DNA from: Treponema sp.
GTDB lineage: Bacteria; Spirochaetota; Spirochaetia; Treponematales; Treponemataceae
Direction: 5' to 3'
DNA: 35,206 nt
NCBI GenBank assembly: GCA_024690865.1
Contig: JAILON010000094.1
Coordinates: 1 to 35,206 of the forward strand
Shown here: positions 7,689-15,598 of the stretch, piece by piece
Layout: the number at the start of each line of letters is the position of its first letter
How positions within the stretch are numbered: position 1 is the stretch's first letter
The notes under the pieces: generated by a model
Seen by the model: the letters and a program-made list of their open reading frames with translations, nothing else
Database searches by the model: none
What the model was told of the DNA's origin: nothing
Translations under genes and position numbers: made by a program

Positions 7689-8402
7689 ATGGAATCCACC
7701 AGCCAGTTTTTTCTCATCTTTGACGACCACCCCATGCTCCGCGACGGCGTAAAGCGCTGGCTTTCGGAAAACTCCTCCTGGCAGTGCGCCGGCGAAGCCT
7801 CCAGCTTTGAGGAAGCCGTCTTCGTGTTCAACGAAGTCGCCAGTTCCATTGTTCCATCCGGCGGCGGCCTTGTACCCGGCAGCGGAGTCGCACCCGACGG
7901 AAGCCCCTGCTTCCTCGCCGCCATCGTGGACGCCTCTTTCAAAGACAAGGGTGAAGAAGGCCAGGCAAACACGCGCGGCTTCGAAATCATCCGCTACATA
8001 AAGGCATCGGACCACCCCTGCCCCTGCATCGTCTACTCCAGCTTCGACTGGGGCGGCTTTGTGGAATACGCCATGAGCAACGAGATAGGCGCGGACGCAT
8101 ACGTGACGAAGAACGCCGACTCCAGCGTGCTCATCACCGCGCTCAACGAAGTTTCGCACGGACGGAAATTCATACAGGGGGACATCATCGATCGTTTCCT
8201 CATGACCCGCCAGGCAATCAACGCGCTGACGCATACCGAACAGCAGATGATGGACATGGCCTGCGAGGGGAAGAGCAATGCGGAGATTGCCGAAGCGCTG
8301 GGCAAGAGCGTCCGCACGGTGGAAAACTACATGGGCCGCATCTACGACAAGTTCGGCGTAACGACCCGTGCGGAACTTCTGCAGCTGAGGGGAAGGGAAT
8401 AG
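7689..8402 (+). CDS. LuxR/NarL-type response regulator
   Basis: 237 residues: an N-terminal receiver domain and a C-terminal LuxR helix-turn-helix. In the receiver, the acidic pair is in FDDHPMLRDG, the phospho-acceptor is Asp81 (AAIVDASF), the switch Ser is in CIVYSSFD and the conserved Lys is Lys141 (YVTKNADSS). Asp81 is ~25 residues later than usual because a Gly/Pro/Ser-rich loop (IVPSGGGLVPGSGVAPDGS) is inserted before the third strand. The HTH is clear (LTHTEQQMMDMACEGKSNAE, then VRTVENYMGRIYDKFG). GAAGGA precedes the ATG. The stop is immediately followed by the start of the sensor kinase, so the two form a coupled pair. Predicted cytoplasmic DNA-binding transcription factor; targets unknown but the surface-protein genes downstream are candidates. 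Confidence 0.92.
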   Translation: MESTSQFFLIFDDHPMLRDGVKRWLSENSSWQCAGEASSFEEAVFVFNEVASSIVPSGGGLVPGSGVAPDGSPCFLAAIVDASFKDKGEEGQANTRGFEIIRYIKASDHPCPCIVYSSFDWGGFVEYAMSNEIGADAYVTKNADSSVLITALNEVSHGRKFIQGDIIDRFLMTRQAINALTHTEQQMMDMACEGKSNAEIAEALGKSVRTVENYMGRIYDKFGVTTRAELLQLRGRE

Positions 8403-9692
8403 ATGCCGCGGACCTGGACACGGACCGCCATCCCTTTCTGCCTGATTCTGCTGCTGGTCCTGGCCTCATGCTCGCCGCAGATGGACGGGGACCCCCTGCT
8501 GGACGCCTGGGCAGACGCCTGCGTGAACGGAGGAAGGCCCGACGCCGCCCACCTGGCACAGTTCCATGACCAGGCGCTGGACTATGCGAGCTCTCCAGTA
8601 TTCAACCTGAAAACCCAGGACATACCGGAAATCGAAGAGACCGTCCGTGAAATCATCGCCTTTTCCGCCAGCGACATCGGAAACAATCCCGCTGAAGCGG
8701 AGGCCATCGCCGACCGTCTGGAAGCCCTGCTTTTGCACTACAGCAAAATTTCCAGCCTCAGTTCCGAACATTCTTCCTACGTAATCATCCTCATCCTGCT
8801 CCTGCTTTCCTTCTTTTCGCTCCTGCTCGTCGTATCCATGATCCTGTTCCTGCGCCAGCAGCGGCACATCAACGAACTCAGGCGCAAGGCGGAACTGGAA
8901 AAGGCCGTCAACGTGGCGACCATCAAGATGCAGGAAAACGAGCGCAGCCGGATCTACAAGGAGCTGCACGACACGATTGCACAGGACAGCCGGAGCGCCC
9001 TGTTCGCCCTGCAGAACCTGCGGCGCCACATCAACGACAGCCCGGACGCGAAGAGCCTGTACGAAAAGATTGAACACCTGGAGGGGGCAAACATAGAGAA
9101 CGTGCGCACGGTCATACGGAACATCATCCCTCCCGACCTGCTGGGCGACTTCCGCACCGTGCTGACGGAATGGGTTGCAAACGTATCGCACGCCCCGTCC
9201 GAATCCGGCGGTAGCGGCGTTGAATGCAAGATTTCCATTCGGAAGGACGTGGACTTTGCACCCCTGTCGCAGGAACAGCGGCTGCACCTGTTCAGAATCA
9301 TGCAGGAGGCCGTGTCCAACGCGTCCCGCCATTCTGGGGCGGATGAAATTTCCGTGCTGTTCCGCGGAGGGACGATGCCGGACGGAAGCCGTTCGCTGGT
9401 TCTGATTGTAAGCGACGACGGCAGGGGCTTCGACGCCACCGGACTCCTGTCTGCACCCGCGGACCCACAAGCCGCCGCCACGGCAATGGAAGCCGGCTCC
9501 GCATCCGCCCCCGACAACGGGGACGGCAACGCCGCAACTCCAGGCGGGGACCTGGGCCACTACGGCATGCACGGGATGAAGAGCCGGGCAGAAATTCTGG
9601 GAGGGACGTTCAGAATACAGACGGAACCCGGGGAGGGTTGCGAGATATATGTTGAAGTCCCCTTAGAAATGGGGGGAGGTGGGGGTAATTAA
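8403..9692 (+). CDS. NarX/DesK-type sensor histidine kinase with N-terminal lipobox-like segment
   Basis: 429 residues. The N-terminus (FCLILLLVLASC) ends in a good lipobox with Cys ~23. A ~100-residue extracytoplasmic region follows, then a transmembrane helix at ~123-150 (YVIILILLLLSFFSLLLVV), a linker helix and a HisKA_3 dimerisation domain with the phospho-acceptor His189 (KELHDTIAQ). The HATPase domain has the N-box (EAVSNASRHS, Asn306), G1 box (SDDGRGFD) and a G2-like GHYGMHGMKSRAEILGG. A ~35-residue Ala/Gly-rich insert separates G1 and G2. The ATG abuts the regulator stop without a gap, so the products should be translated together as a two-component system. Signal unknown. The first segment could alternatively be an ordinary transmembrane helix. 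Confidence 0.9.
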   Translation: MPRTWTRTAIPFCLILLLVLASCSPQMDGDPLLDAWADACVNGGRPDAAHLAQFHDQALDYASSPVFNLKTQDIPEIEETVREIIAFSASDIGNNPAEAEAIADRLEALLLHYSKISSLSSEHSSYVIILILLLLSFFSLLLVVSMILFLRQQRHINELRRKAELEKAVNVATIKMQENERSRIYKELHDTIAQDSRSALFALQNLRRHINDSPDAKSLYEKIEHLEGANIENVRTVIRNIIPPDLLGDFRTVLTEWVANVSHAPSESGGSGVECKISIRKDVDFAPLSQEQRLHLFRIMQEAVSNASRHSGADEISVLFRGGTMPDGSRSLVLIVSDDGRGFDATGLLSAPADPQAAATAMEAGSASAPDNGDGNAATPGGDLGHYGMHGMKSRAEILGGTFRIQTEPGEGCEIYVEVPLEMGGGGGN

Positions 9693-9831
9693 GGAAGAAA
9701 CTTTTGCGTGACCGACCCCGCTAGCTCCTGGCAGAGGACAGACCTGACTGGCACACGGCACAAGTCACCTGATGTTTTTTTAAAACGCCCTTCATGTAAA
9801 ACGAAATGTATGCAATGTACGGAGGAATAAA

Positions 9832-12800
9832 ATGGAGAACATGAAAAAAACGAAGATTCTTTCAGTCCTGCTCGCCGGGCTGCTTCTGGCGACGAGGCCT
9901 GCGACCGCACAGAGCGGCGGGGCTACAGGCATTCCCCCGCTAGATGCCTTGGAGAGCTGGCTGGCCAAAGTGGAAGCCCCCTACAAGAAACAGGACGAGA
10001 AGGCCCTGCTGGCCCTGAGCGCCGAGCTGGAAGAGACGATGACGAAGTTCGAGGACTTCAATTTTAAGTCTTGGGCAGCACTGCAAGGGTTAAACGCAAT
10101 CAAGGATCCGGAGAAAGTCCAGTCTCTGATGCAGCAGTTGCAGGACTATCCCCAGACGATGGATGCCAAACTTACTGCCCTCAGCAAGAAAGCCCCGCCC
10201 GCCAGCAAGGACACGCTTAAGAAGATGAAACCTGCACTGGATGAATCCTTTGAGTTCGAGGCAACGGACGAAAGCTTTTCCGCCATCAGGCTCACCAAAT
10301 ACAGGGGGCTCATGCCCCACCTCGTGCTTCCTTCCACCATACAGGGGCTGCCCGTCACGGAGATAGCCAAAGACTTCACCGGCAGCCACCTCCTTGTCAG
10401 CGTTGTCATCCCCGAAAGCATCACGGTCATCCCGGCTGGTGCCTTTTCCGATTGCAAGAACCTGAGCACCGTCCTGTTGCCGTCCAAGATTGCCCGCATA
10501 GAAAAGAACGCGTTCAAAGACTGCAAGAGCCTGCAGGGCATAGATTTGCCGGAAGGGCTCTCGTACATCGGGTCGGAAGCCTTCGCGGCGAGCGGTCTGA
10601 CCGCCGTCAGCCTGCCCAAAAGCCTTACCCTGCTGGGCAGCAAGGCCTTCGCCGACTGCGACAATCTTGCCAAGATAACTGTGCCCAAGGACCACGCCAT
10701 CTCAAGCGAGTCCTCCCCGAATTCCGAGCAGGACTTCAACAGCTTCTTCAGCGGCAAGAAAATCAAGAGCACCATCGCTCTGCAGAAGCTGCTCAAGGAA
10801 ACAAAGACCATCAACAAAGACGCCATCAGGCAGCAGGAGGAAGCCAAACGGCAGGCCGAGGCCAGCAAGGGCACTGCGAAGAGCGACAAGAAAGAAACTA
10901 CACGTACGGCTTCCGTACCGGAAAGCTACGACACGCTGCTCGCCAAGGCAAAGAAATACGAGGCCGACAAAAAATACGTGCACGCGCTCGGCACATACTG
11001 GGACGCGATGGCCGCCGACCCGGAAAAGGCGGAGGCATTTGACGCATACACAAAACTCGCCTTGATAATAAAAAAAGGCAAACCCGGCAGGGATATTACG
11101 TACGACGAGTTTGACCTCTACGACGGCTGGCTCGCGCTCTGCAAGGACTTTGAGCAGTACTGGACGGAAACCTGTCCCAACGCATTCACGCTCAGCATAC
11201 GCAAGGGCGACCTGGACATGAAGACTCGCACCGCGACCTACTACGTGGACATCACGGTGGGCGAAAGCCGCAAGTACAAGGACATTTCGGACTTCGTGCT
11301 GACAGGGCTGAAGTCCCAGTGGCGGAAGGACTGGACGGACATTCCAGAACCTGATAGCAGCGACAATTATTATAGCAGTAGCAACAAGTGGCCCCAGACC
11401 TCTGTGTACAGCAACGAGGCAAGCAGCATGAAGAAGGACGGCATCGCCCTGTTCAAATCCATGAGCTACAACAAACTGCAGCCAGCCTCCACGGCGGCTC
11501 TCTGGTCGCTGCGATCCAGCAGTGACAAGTCCACCCTCTATGACGTGAAGTTCAACATCACGGACAAAAACGGCAAAGTGCTGCTGACGAGCGACCGTAA
11601 GCGCATGGGCAGCAAGGATGCCTACGAATTCAAGGGAGTCCCGCAGGCAACGATGAAAATCATCGATGCGGGCGAAGCACGGATACAGCCTGTGGGCGTG
11701 TGGCTGGAATACGGCAAGTGCGGCAGCAACTACGACAACGCGAGCCGGGACTGGATGAAATCCCTGTCAGAACTGGAGCTGGACGCACATAAAGTCGTGT
11801 TCAACCTGCCGGGGGAAGCAGAGCGGGATACGGATGCCCGGTTCTTTTGTCCCGCCAATGTCGACGGGCTCCTGTTCATGAGGACGGAGATGACCAGAGG
11901 GGTATATCGCTCCATCGTCAAAAAAGAGTATTCGGGATATGACAGTTATTCCAAGTTCCCTATAAGCGATGCCAGCTGGTATGACGCGATAGAATTCTGC
12001 AACCGCATAAGCATAAAGCAGGGCCTTACCCCTTGTTACAGTGTGAACGGAAGCACGGACGTAGACCTGTGGAACAGTTTTTCGTTTTTTAACGATTATG
12101 GCGAATATGAAAAAGGCTACAACGACGACATGGTTGAGTGGAACGAGAATGCTGACGGCTGGCGACTTCCCACAGAGGAAGAGTGGAATGAAGCCGCGGA
12201 CGACGGACACACTTACTCCGGAAGCAACGACATAGACGAGGTTGCATGGTACTACGGCAACAGCAACTATGACCCTCACGAGGTAGCGACCAAGAAGCCC
12301 AATGCCAAGGGCATTTATGACATGTCGGGGAACGTATGGGAATGGTGCTGGGATAGGCCACCCTTTGATTCCAACGATTCCTACAGAACCCGCAAGGCCC
12401 GCGTGCTCCGAGGGGGATCATACGGAACCCATTCATCTTATGCCGCCCTCTCCTCGCGAAGCTACGAATACCCATACAAATACTCATATGAGTCAAACAG
12501 TTTCGGTTTCCGCATGGTCCGCACCTCAAAATCACGGCTCGAAATCCTGGCAAAGCGAGAGGCCGAAGCCAAGGCCAAAGCCGAAGCAGAGGCGAAGGCT
12601 AAGGCAGAAGCTGAAGAGAAGGCACGTCTGAAGGCGGAGGCAGAGGCGAAGGCCAAGGCGGAAGCCGAAGAGAAGGCACGTCTGAAGGCGGAAGCGGAGG
12701 CGAAGGCCAAGGCGGAGGCTGAAGAGAAGGCCCGTCTGAAGGCGGAGGCAGAGGCGAAGGCCAAGGCGGAAGCCGAAGAGAAGGCACGGCTGAAAGCGGA

Positions 12801-14619
12801 AGCGGAGGCAAAAGCCAAAGCCGAGGCAGCGGAAAAGGCACGGCTGAAAGCGGAGGCGGAGGCAAAAGCCAAAGCCGAGGCCGAGGAGAAAGCCCGGCGG
12901 GAAGCAGAGGCCCGCGCCAAGACCATCGTCGAAACATACCGGGGACGCTGCGTAGAAGTAGAGGGCAGCAGCTCCGGCTCCGCTGTCGTGGAGCCCTTCA
13001 TACTGGCCACGACGGAGGTGACGCAGGAGCTGTACGAGGCCGTGACCACCTCCGCCCCGTCTGCAAACAAGGGCAAAAGCCTGCCCGTTGAAAACGTACG
13101 CTGGTTGGACGCAGTGGCTTTCTGCAACCGCCTGAGCACGATGCACGGACTTACGCCCTGCTACAGCGTGCGGGGCAGCACGGACACGGCGACATGGAAG
13201 AATTACAAGGCAAATAACGTCGTATGGGACACGGACGCGGACGGCTGGCGGCTCCCCACGGAAGCCGAGTGGCTGCTCGCGGCTGACGACGGACACACCT
13301 ACTCCGGCAGCAACAACATCAAGGAAGTTGCCTGGTACGACGGCAACAGCAGCGGCAAAACCCACGAAGCCGCCAGCAAGCGGCCCAACGCCAAGGGCAT
13401 CTACGACATGACGGGCAACGTGGGCGAGTGGTGCTGGGACACATACGGCAGCATGCGCGTCGTACGTGGCGGCGACTGGAACAACTCCGCGGAAGGCTGC
13501 GACATCTCCAATTCGTCCAGCTATGCCCCCGACGGCCACAACAAGTACCTGGGCTTCCGCGTCGCACGGAACACCGACGCGCATACCCGTGCCGAGTTCA
13601 AGGCCCACGTCGAAGCCGAGGCGGCAGAAAAGGCCCGGCTGGAAGCCGAGGCCAGGGCAAAGGCCGAAGAGGAGGAGCGGGCCAGGCTGGCCGCAGAAGC
13701 CGAGGCAAAAGCCAGGGCCGAGGCGGAAGAGCGGGCACGGCTCGCCGCGGAGGCTGAGGCCCGTGCAAAGGCCGAGGCAGAGGAGAAGGCCCGGCAGGAA
13801 GCCGAAGCCCGCGCCAAGGCCGAGGCCGAAGAGCAGGCACGGCTTGCCAAGCTGGGCTGGATGGGCGCGACATTCCGCGACATTTCCGGTGACCACAAGA
13901 AGGATCTGGGCCTCAAGGACAGGCAGCAGGGGGCGTTCGTGCAGGCACTGGTCATGGATGGCCCCGCAATGAAAGGCGGCATGCAGCCGGGTGACTACGT
14001 CATCGAGCTTGGCGGCTACAGCATAAAGGATGCAGGCCAGCTGACGGAACAAATCAAGAAGCTCCCCGCGGGCAGCAGCTGCCAGTGCACGGTGCTGCGC
14101 GGCGGCCGCAAGGAAAAGCTTGCCATACGGCTTTCCGGTACCCCGGCGGAAGACAGCAGCGCGGACGGCAGCAAGCTATGGCCGGGCATGACGGTGGTCC
14201 CCCTTTCCGACGCAAACCGTCGGACGGCGGGCATAAGCGACAAGCACGTGAAGGGGGTACTCATCCAGGGAGTGCAGGAAAACTCCCCCTCCGACATGCT
14301 GGGCTTACAGGAGAACCTCGTCATAACCGCCGTCAACGGCAAGAAAGTTTCAAACCTGGAGGAATTCTACGGGGAGCTGGACAGCAGCAAGAAAAAGTCT
14401 TTCTCCTTCGAGACCTACGGCAGCGGCGGAGCCTCATACAGCACCGCCATCTACGACATCCAGCAGCAGGCCGTGAAGGTTCCCGACGATGCGGAGCCGG
14501 ACGGCTTCTTCAGCAAGATGAAGTCAAAGGCCGAAGAGAAAGTGAACGAGGTCAAGGACAAGGTGGACCAGAAGGTGGAGCAGCACCGCGAGAAAAAGAA
14601 TGAGAAAAAGAAGAAGTAG
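9832..14619 (+). CDS. Giant exported mosaic protein: LRR_5, FGE, coiled coil, FGE, coiled coil, PDZ-PDZ
   Basis: 1595 residues; start chosen from GGAGGA five bases upstream. Signal peptide at 1-27 (ending ATAQS). Residues ~160-285 are BspA-like LRR_5 repeats (IPESITVIPAGAFSDCKNL). Residues ~355-425 look TPR-like. The first FGE-sulfatase domain spans ~670-897 (WYDAIEFCNRIS, DGWRLPTEEEWNEA, GIYDMSGNVWEWCW, LRGGS, FGFRMVRT). Then six 18-residue Ala/Glu/Lys coiled-coil repeats (~904-1032), a second FGE domain (~1040-1247), a second coiled coil (~1254-1338), two PDZ domains (~1342-1437 and ~1450-1533) and a Lys/Glu-rich tail. Catalytic FGE cysteines are not evident, so the FGE units are probably ligand-binding (C-type-lectin fold). 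It follows the two-component genes by 139 bp and shares its PDZ pair with 15599-18238. Likely a periplasmic or surface scaffold/adhesin. Confidence 0.9.
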   Translation: MENMKKTKILSVLLAGLLLATRPATAQSGGATGIPPLDALESWLAKVEAPYKKQDEKALLALSAELEETMTKFEDFNFKSWAALQGLNAIKDPEKVQSLMQQLQDYPQTMDAKLTALSKKAPPASKDTLKKMKPALDESFEFEATDESFSAIRLTKYRGLMPHLVLPSTIQGLPVTEIAKDFTGSHLLVSVVIPESITVIPAGAFSDCKNLSTVLLPSKIARIEKNAFKDCKSLQGIDLPEGLSYIGSEAFAASGLTAVSLPKSLTLLGSKAFADCDNLAKITVPKDHAISSESSPNSEQDFNSFFSGKKIKSTIALQKLLKETKTINKDAIRQQEEAKRQAEASKGTAKSDKKETTRTASVPESYDTLLAKAKKYEADKKYVHALGTYWDAMAADPEKAEAFDAYTKLALIIKKGKPGRDITYDEFDLYDGWLALCKDFEQYWTETCPNAFTLSIRKGDLDMKTRTATYYVDITVGESRKYKDISDFVLTGLKSQWRKDWTDIPEPDSSDNYYSSSNKWPQTSVYSNEASSMKKDGIALFKSMSYNKLQPASTAALWSLRSSSDKSTLYDVKFNITDKNGKVLLTSDRKRMGSKDAYEFKGVPQATMKIIDAGEARIQPVGVWLEYGKCGSNYDNASRDWMKSLSELELDAHKVVFNLPGEAERDTDARFFCPANVDGLLFMRTEMTRGVYRSIVKKEYSGYDSYSKFPISDASWYDAIEFCNRISIKQGLTPCYSVNGSTDVDLWNSFSFFNDYGEYEKGYNDDMVEWNENADGWRLPTEEEWNEAADDGHTYSGSNDIDEVAWYYGNSNYDPHEVATKKPNAKGIYDMSGNVWEWCWDRPPFDSNDSYRTRKARVLRGGSYGTHSSYAALSSRSYEYPYKYSYESNSFGFRMVRTSKSRLEILAKREAEAKAKAEAEAKAKAEAEEKARLKAEAEAKAKAEAEEKARLKAEAEAKAKAEAEEKARLKAEAEAKAKAEAEEKARLKAEAEAKAKAEAAEKARLKAEAEAKAKAEAEEKARREAEARAKTIVETYRGRCVEVEGSSSGSAVVEPFILATTEVTQELYEAVTTSAPSANKGKSLPVENVRWLDAVAFCNRLSTMHGLTPCYSVRGSTDTATWKNYKANNVVWDTDADGWRLPTEAEWLLAADDGHTYSGSNNIKEVAWYDGNSSGKTHEAASKRPNAKGIYDMTGNVGEWCWDTYGSMRVVRGGDWNNSAEGCDISNSSSYAPDGHNKYLGFRVARNTDAHTRAEFKAHVEAEAAEKARLEAEARAKAEEEERARLAAEAEAKARAEAEERARLAAEAEARAKAEAEEKARQEAEARAKAEAEEQARLAKLGWMGATFRDISGDHKKDLGLKDRQQGAFVQALVMDGPAMKGGMQPGDYVIELGGYSIKDAGQLTEQIKKLPAGSSCQCTVLRGGRKEKLAIRLSGTPAEDSSADGSKLWPGMTVVPLSDANRRTAGISDKHVKGVLIQGVQENSPSDMLGLQENLVITAVNGKKVSNLEEFYGELDSSKKKSFSFETYGSGGASYSTAIYDIQQQAVKVPDDAEPDGFFSKMKSKAEEKVNEVKDKVDQKVEQHREKKNEKKKK
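12560..12915 (+). repeat. 54-bp in-frame tandem repeats (coiled-coil region)
   Basis: About six units of 54 bp, each encoding AEAEAKAKAEAEEKARLK with small changes. Near-identity of the units points to recent expansion and possible copy-number variation. A second, less regular array lies at ~13600-13845. Confidence 0.85.
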
Positions 14620-15481
14620 GCCGGCAAGGACGGCAGTGGAGAAGACTCCCCATCCTGCGGTGCTGGCCATTGCACTATCGGACTGGCCCCAGCGGTCGGG
14701 GCCGGCAGCGGTGCGGGTACCCTTTCGCAGACGGGCCTGCATCCCTGCGTGGCCGATCCTCCCCGCATGTTTTTCCCGCCTCCCCCTGCTTCTCCTCGCG
14801 CTGTTCCTCCTCACCCCGCGAGGGGCCTCCGCAGCAGGATACGGGGGCGAGCCGCTAGACTTCTTCCGGGAGAACCAACCCCAGGTATACGAGTTCGCAC
14901 TCAAGCAGTCGCGGGACCTGTACCGGACGCTCAGGAACCAAGGCTTCCCCTACCCGCTTGAGGCCGCGGCGGTCGTCTTTCCCGAACTGCTCCGCTATTC
15001 GACATTCCAGGACGAAATAGAGTCGCTTGCCAACGAGATTCTCGCCACGGCCTCGGAAGAAAGCGACGGCTTTTCCATCGGCCTGATGCAGATGAAGCCC
15101 CTCTTTGCCAGCACGGTGGAGGAGATAGTCAGTGCCGACCCCGGCCTCACAAAAAGATACCCCTCCATTGCGCTTGCAGGCGACAGGTCCACGGCGGCCG
15201 CACGGCGGGAACGAATCCTCCGGCTGCGGGAGACCGAATTCCAGACGGAGTACCTGAAAGCCTTTGTGGAGTACGAGGTGCGGGTCCTGAGGCTTGCGGG
15301 AGAGGACAGGGAATGCAGGATCAAGTATCTTTCTGCCGCCTACAACCTGGGCATACGGGAAAGCCGGGAACCGCTGGAACGGGCATTCGGACAGGAATGC
15401 TTCCCATCCGGCAGGAGGCGGCTCTACTTCAACTACCAGAAAATCTGCCTGGCCGCCGCAGGGGAGATCCTCGGCCCCTGA
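14600..15481 (+). CDS. Exported lytic-transglycosylase-like protein
   Basis: Core residues include EAAAVVFPELLRYSTFQDEI, then SDGFSIGLMQMKPLFA and a later KYLSAAYNLG. This order resembles lytic transglycosylases (catalytic Glu in PELLRYS, then the GLMQ motif), in a variant form I associate with Bacteroidetes and spirochaetes. A hydrophobic export signal ends at LLTPRGASAAG. The plus-strand frame is open from ATG 14600, overlapping the previous stop by 20 bp, but that gives a long basic, Pro/Arg-rich extension before the signal peptide. GTG 14711, giving residues from V38 of the long form, is a more natural start. Position between two FGE/PDZ proteins suggests it opens peptidoglycan locally for their assembly. 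Enzyme activity is inferred only. Confidence 0.7.
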   Translation: MRKRRSRPARTAVEKTPHPAVLAIALSDWPQRSGPAAVRVPFRRRACIPAWPILPACFSRLPLLLLALFLLTPRGASAAGYGGEPLDFFRENQPQVYEFALKQSRDLYRTLRNQGFPYPLEAAAVVFPELLRYSTFQDEIESLANEILATASEESDGFSIGLMQMKPLFASTVEEIVSADPGLTKRYPSIALAGDRSTAAARRERILRLRETEFQTEYLKAFVEYEVRVLRLAGEDRECRIKYLSAAYNLGIRESREPLERAFGQECFPSGRRRLYFNYQKICLAAAGEILGP

Positions 15482-15535
15482 CTGCAACGTGGCCCCTGAC
15501 TGCGACGGCCCTTAGGCCATCACATGCGATTTTCC

Positions 15536-15564
15536 TTTACTTAGGCTTTATGAGGCAGTATAAT
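15536..15564 (+). promoter_or_regulatory. Sigma-70-type promoter for second FGE/PDZ gene
   Basis: TTTACT (15536-15541), a 17-bp spacer, and a perfect TATAAT (15559-15564), 34 bp before the ATG at 15599. The second mosaic protein can therefore be expressed separately from the first. Confidence 0.6.
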
Positions 15565-15598
15565 GAGAACAATTCGTTTTAAAAATGAGAAGGATTAT

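Noticed and set aside
12532..14052. 506-codon minus-strand frame
   Set aside because: Antisense image of the FGE2, coiled-coil and PDZ1 region, rich in Leu/Phe/Gly from the reversed repeats; no domain.
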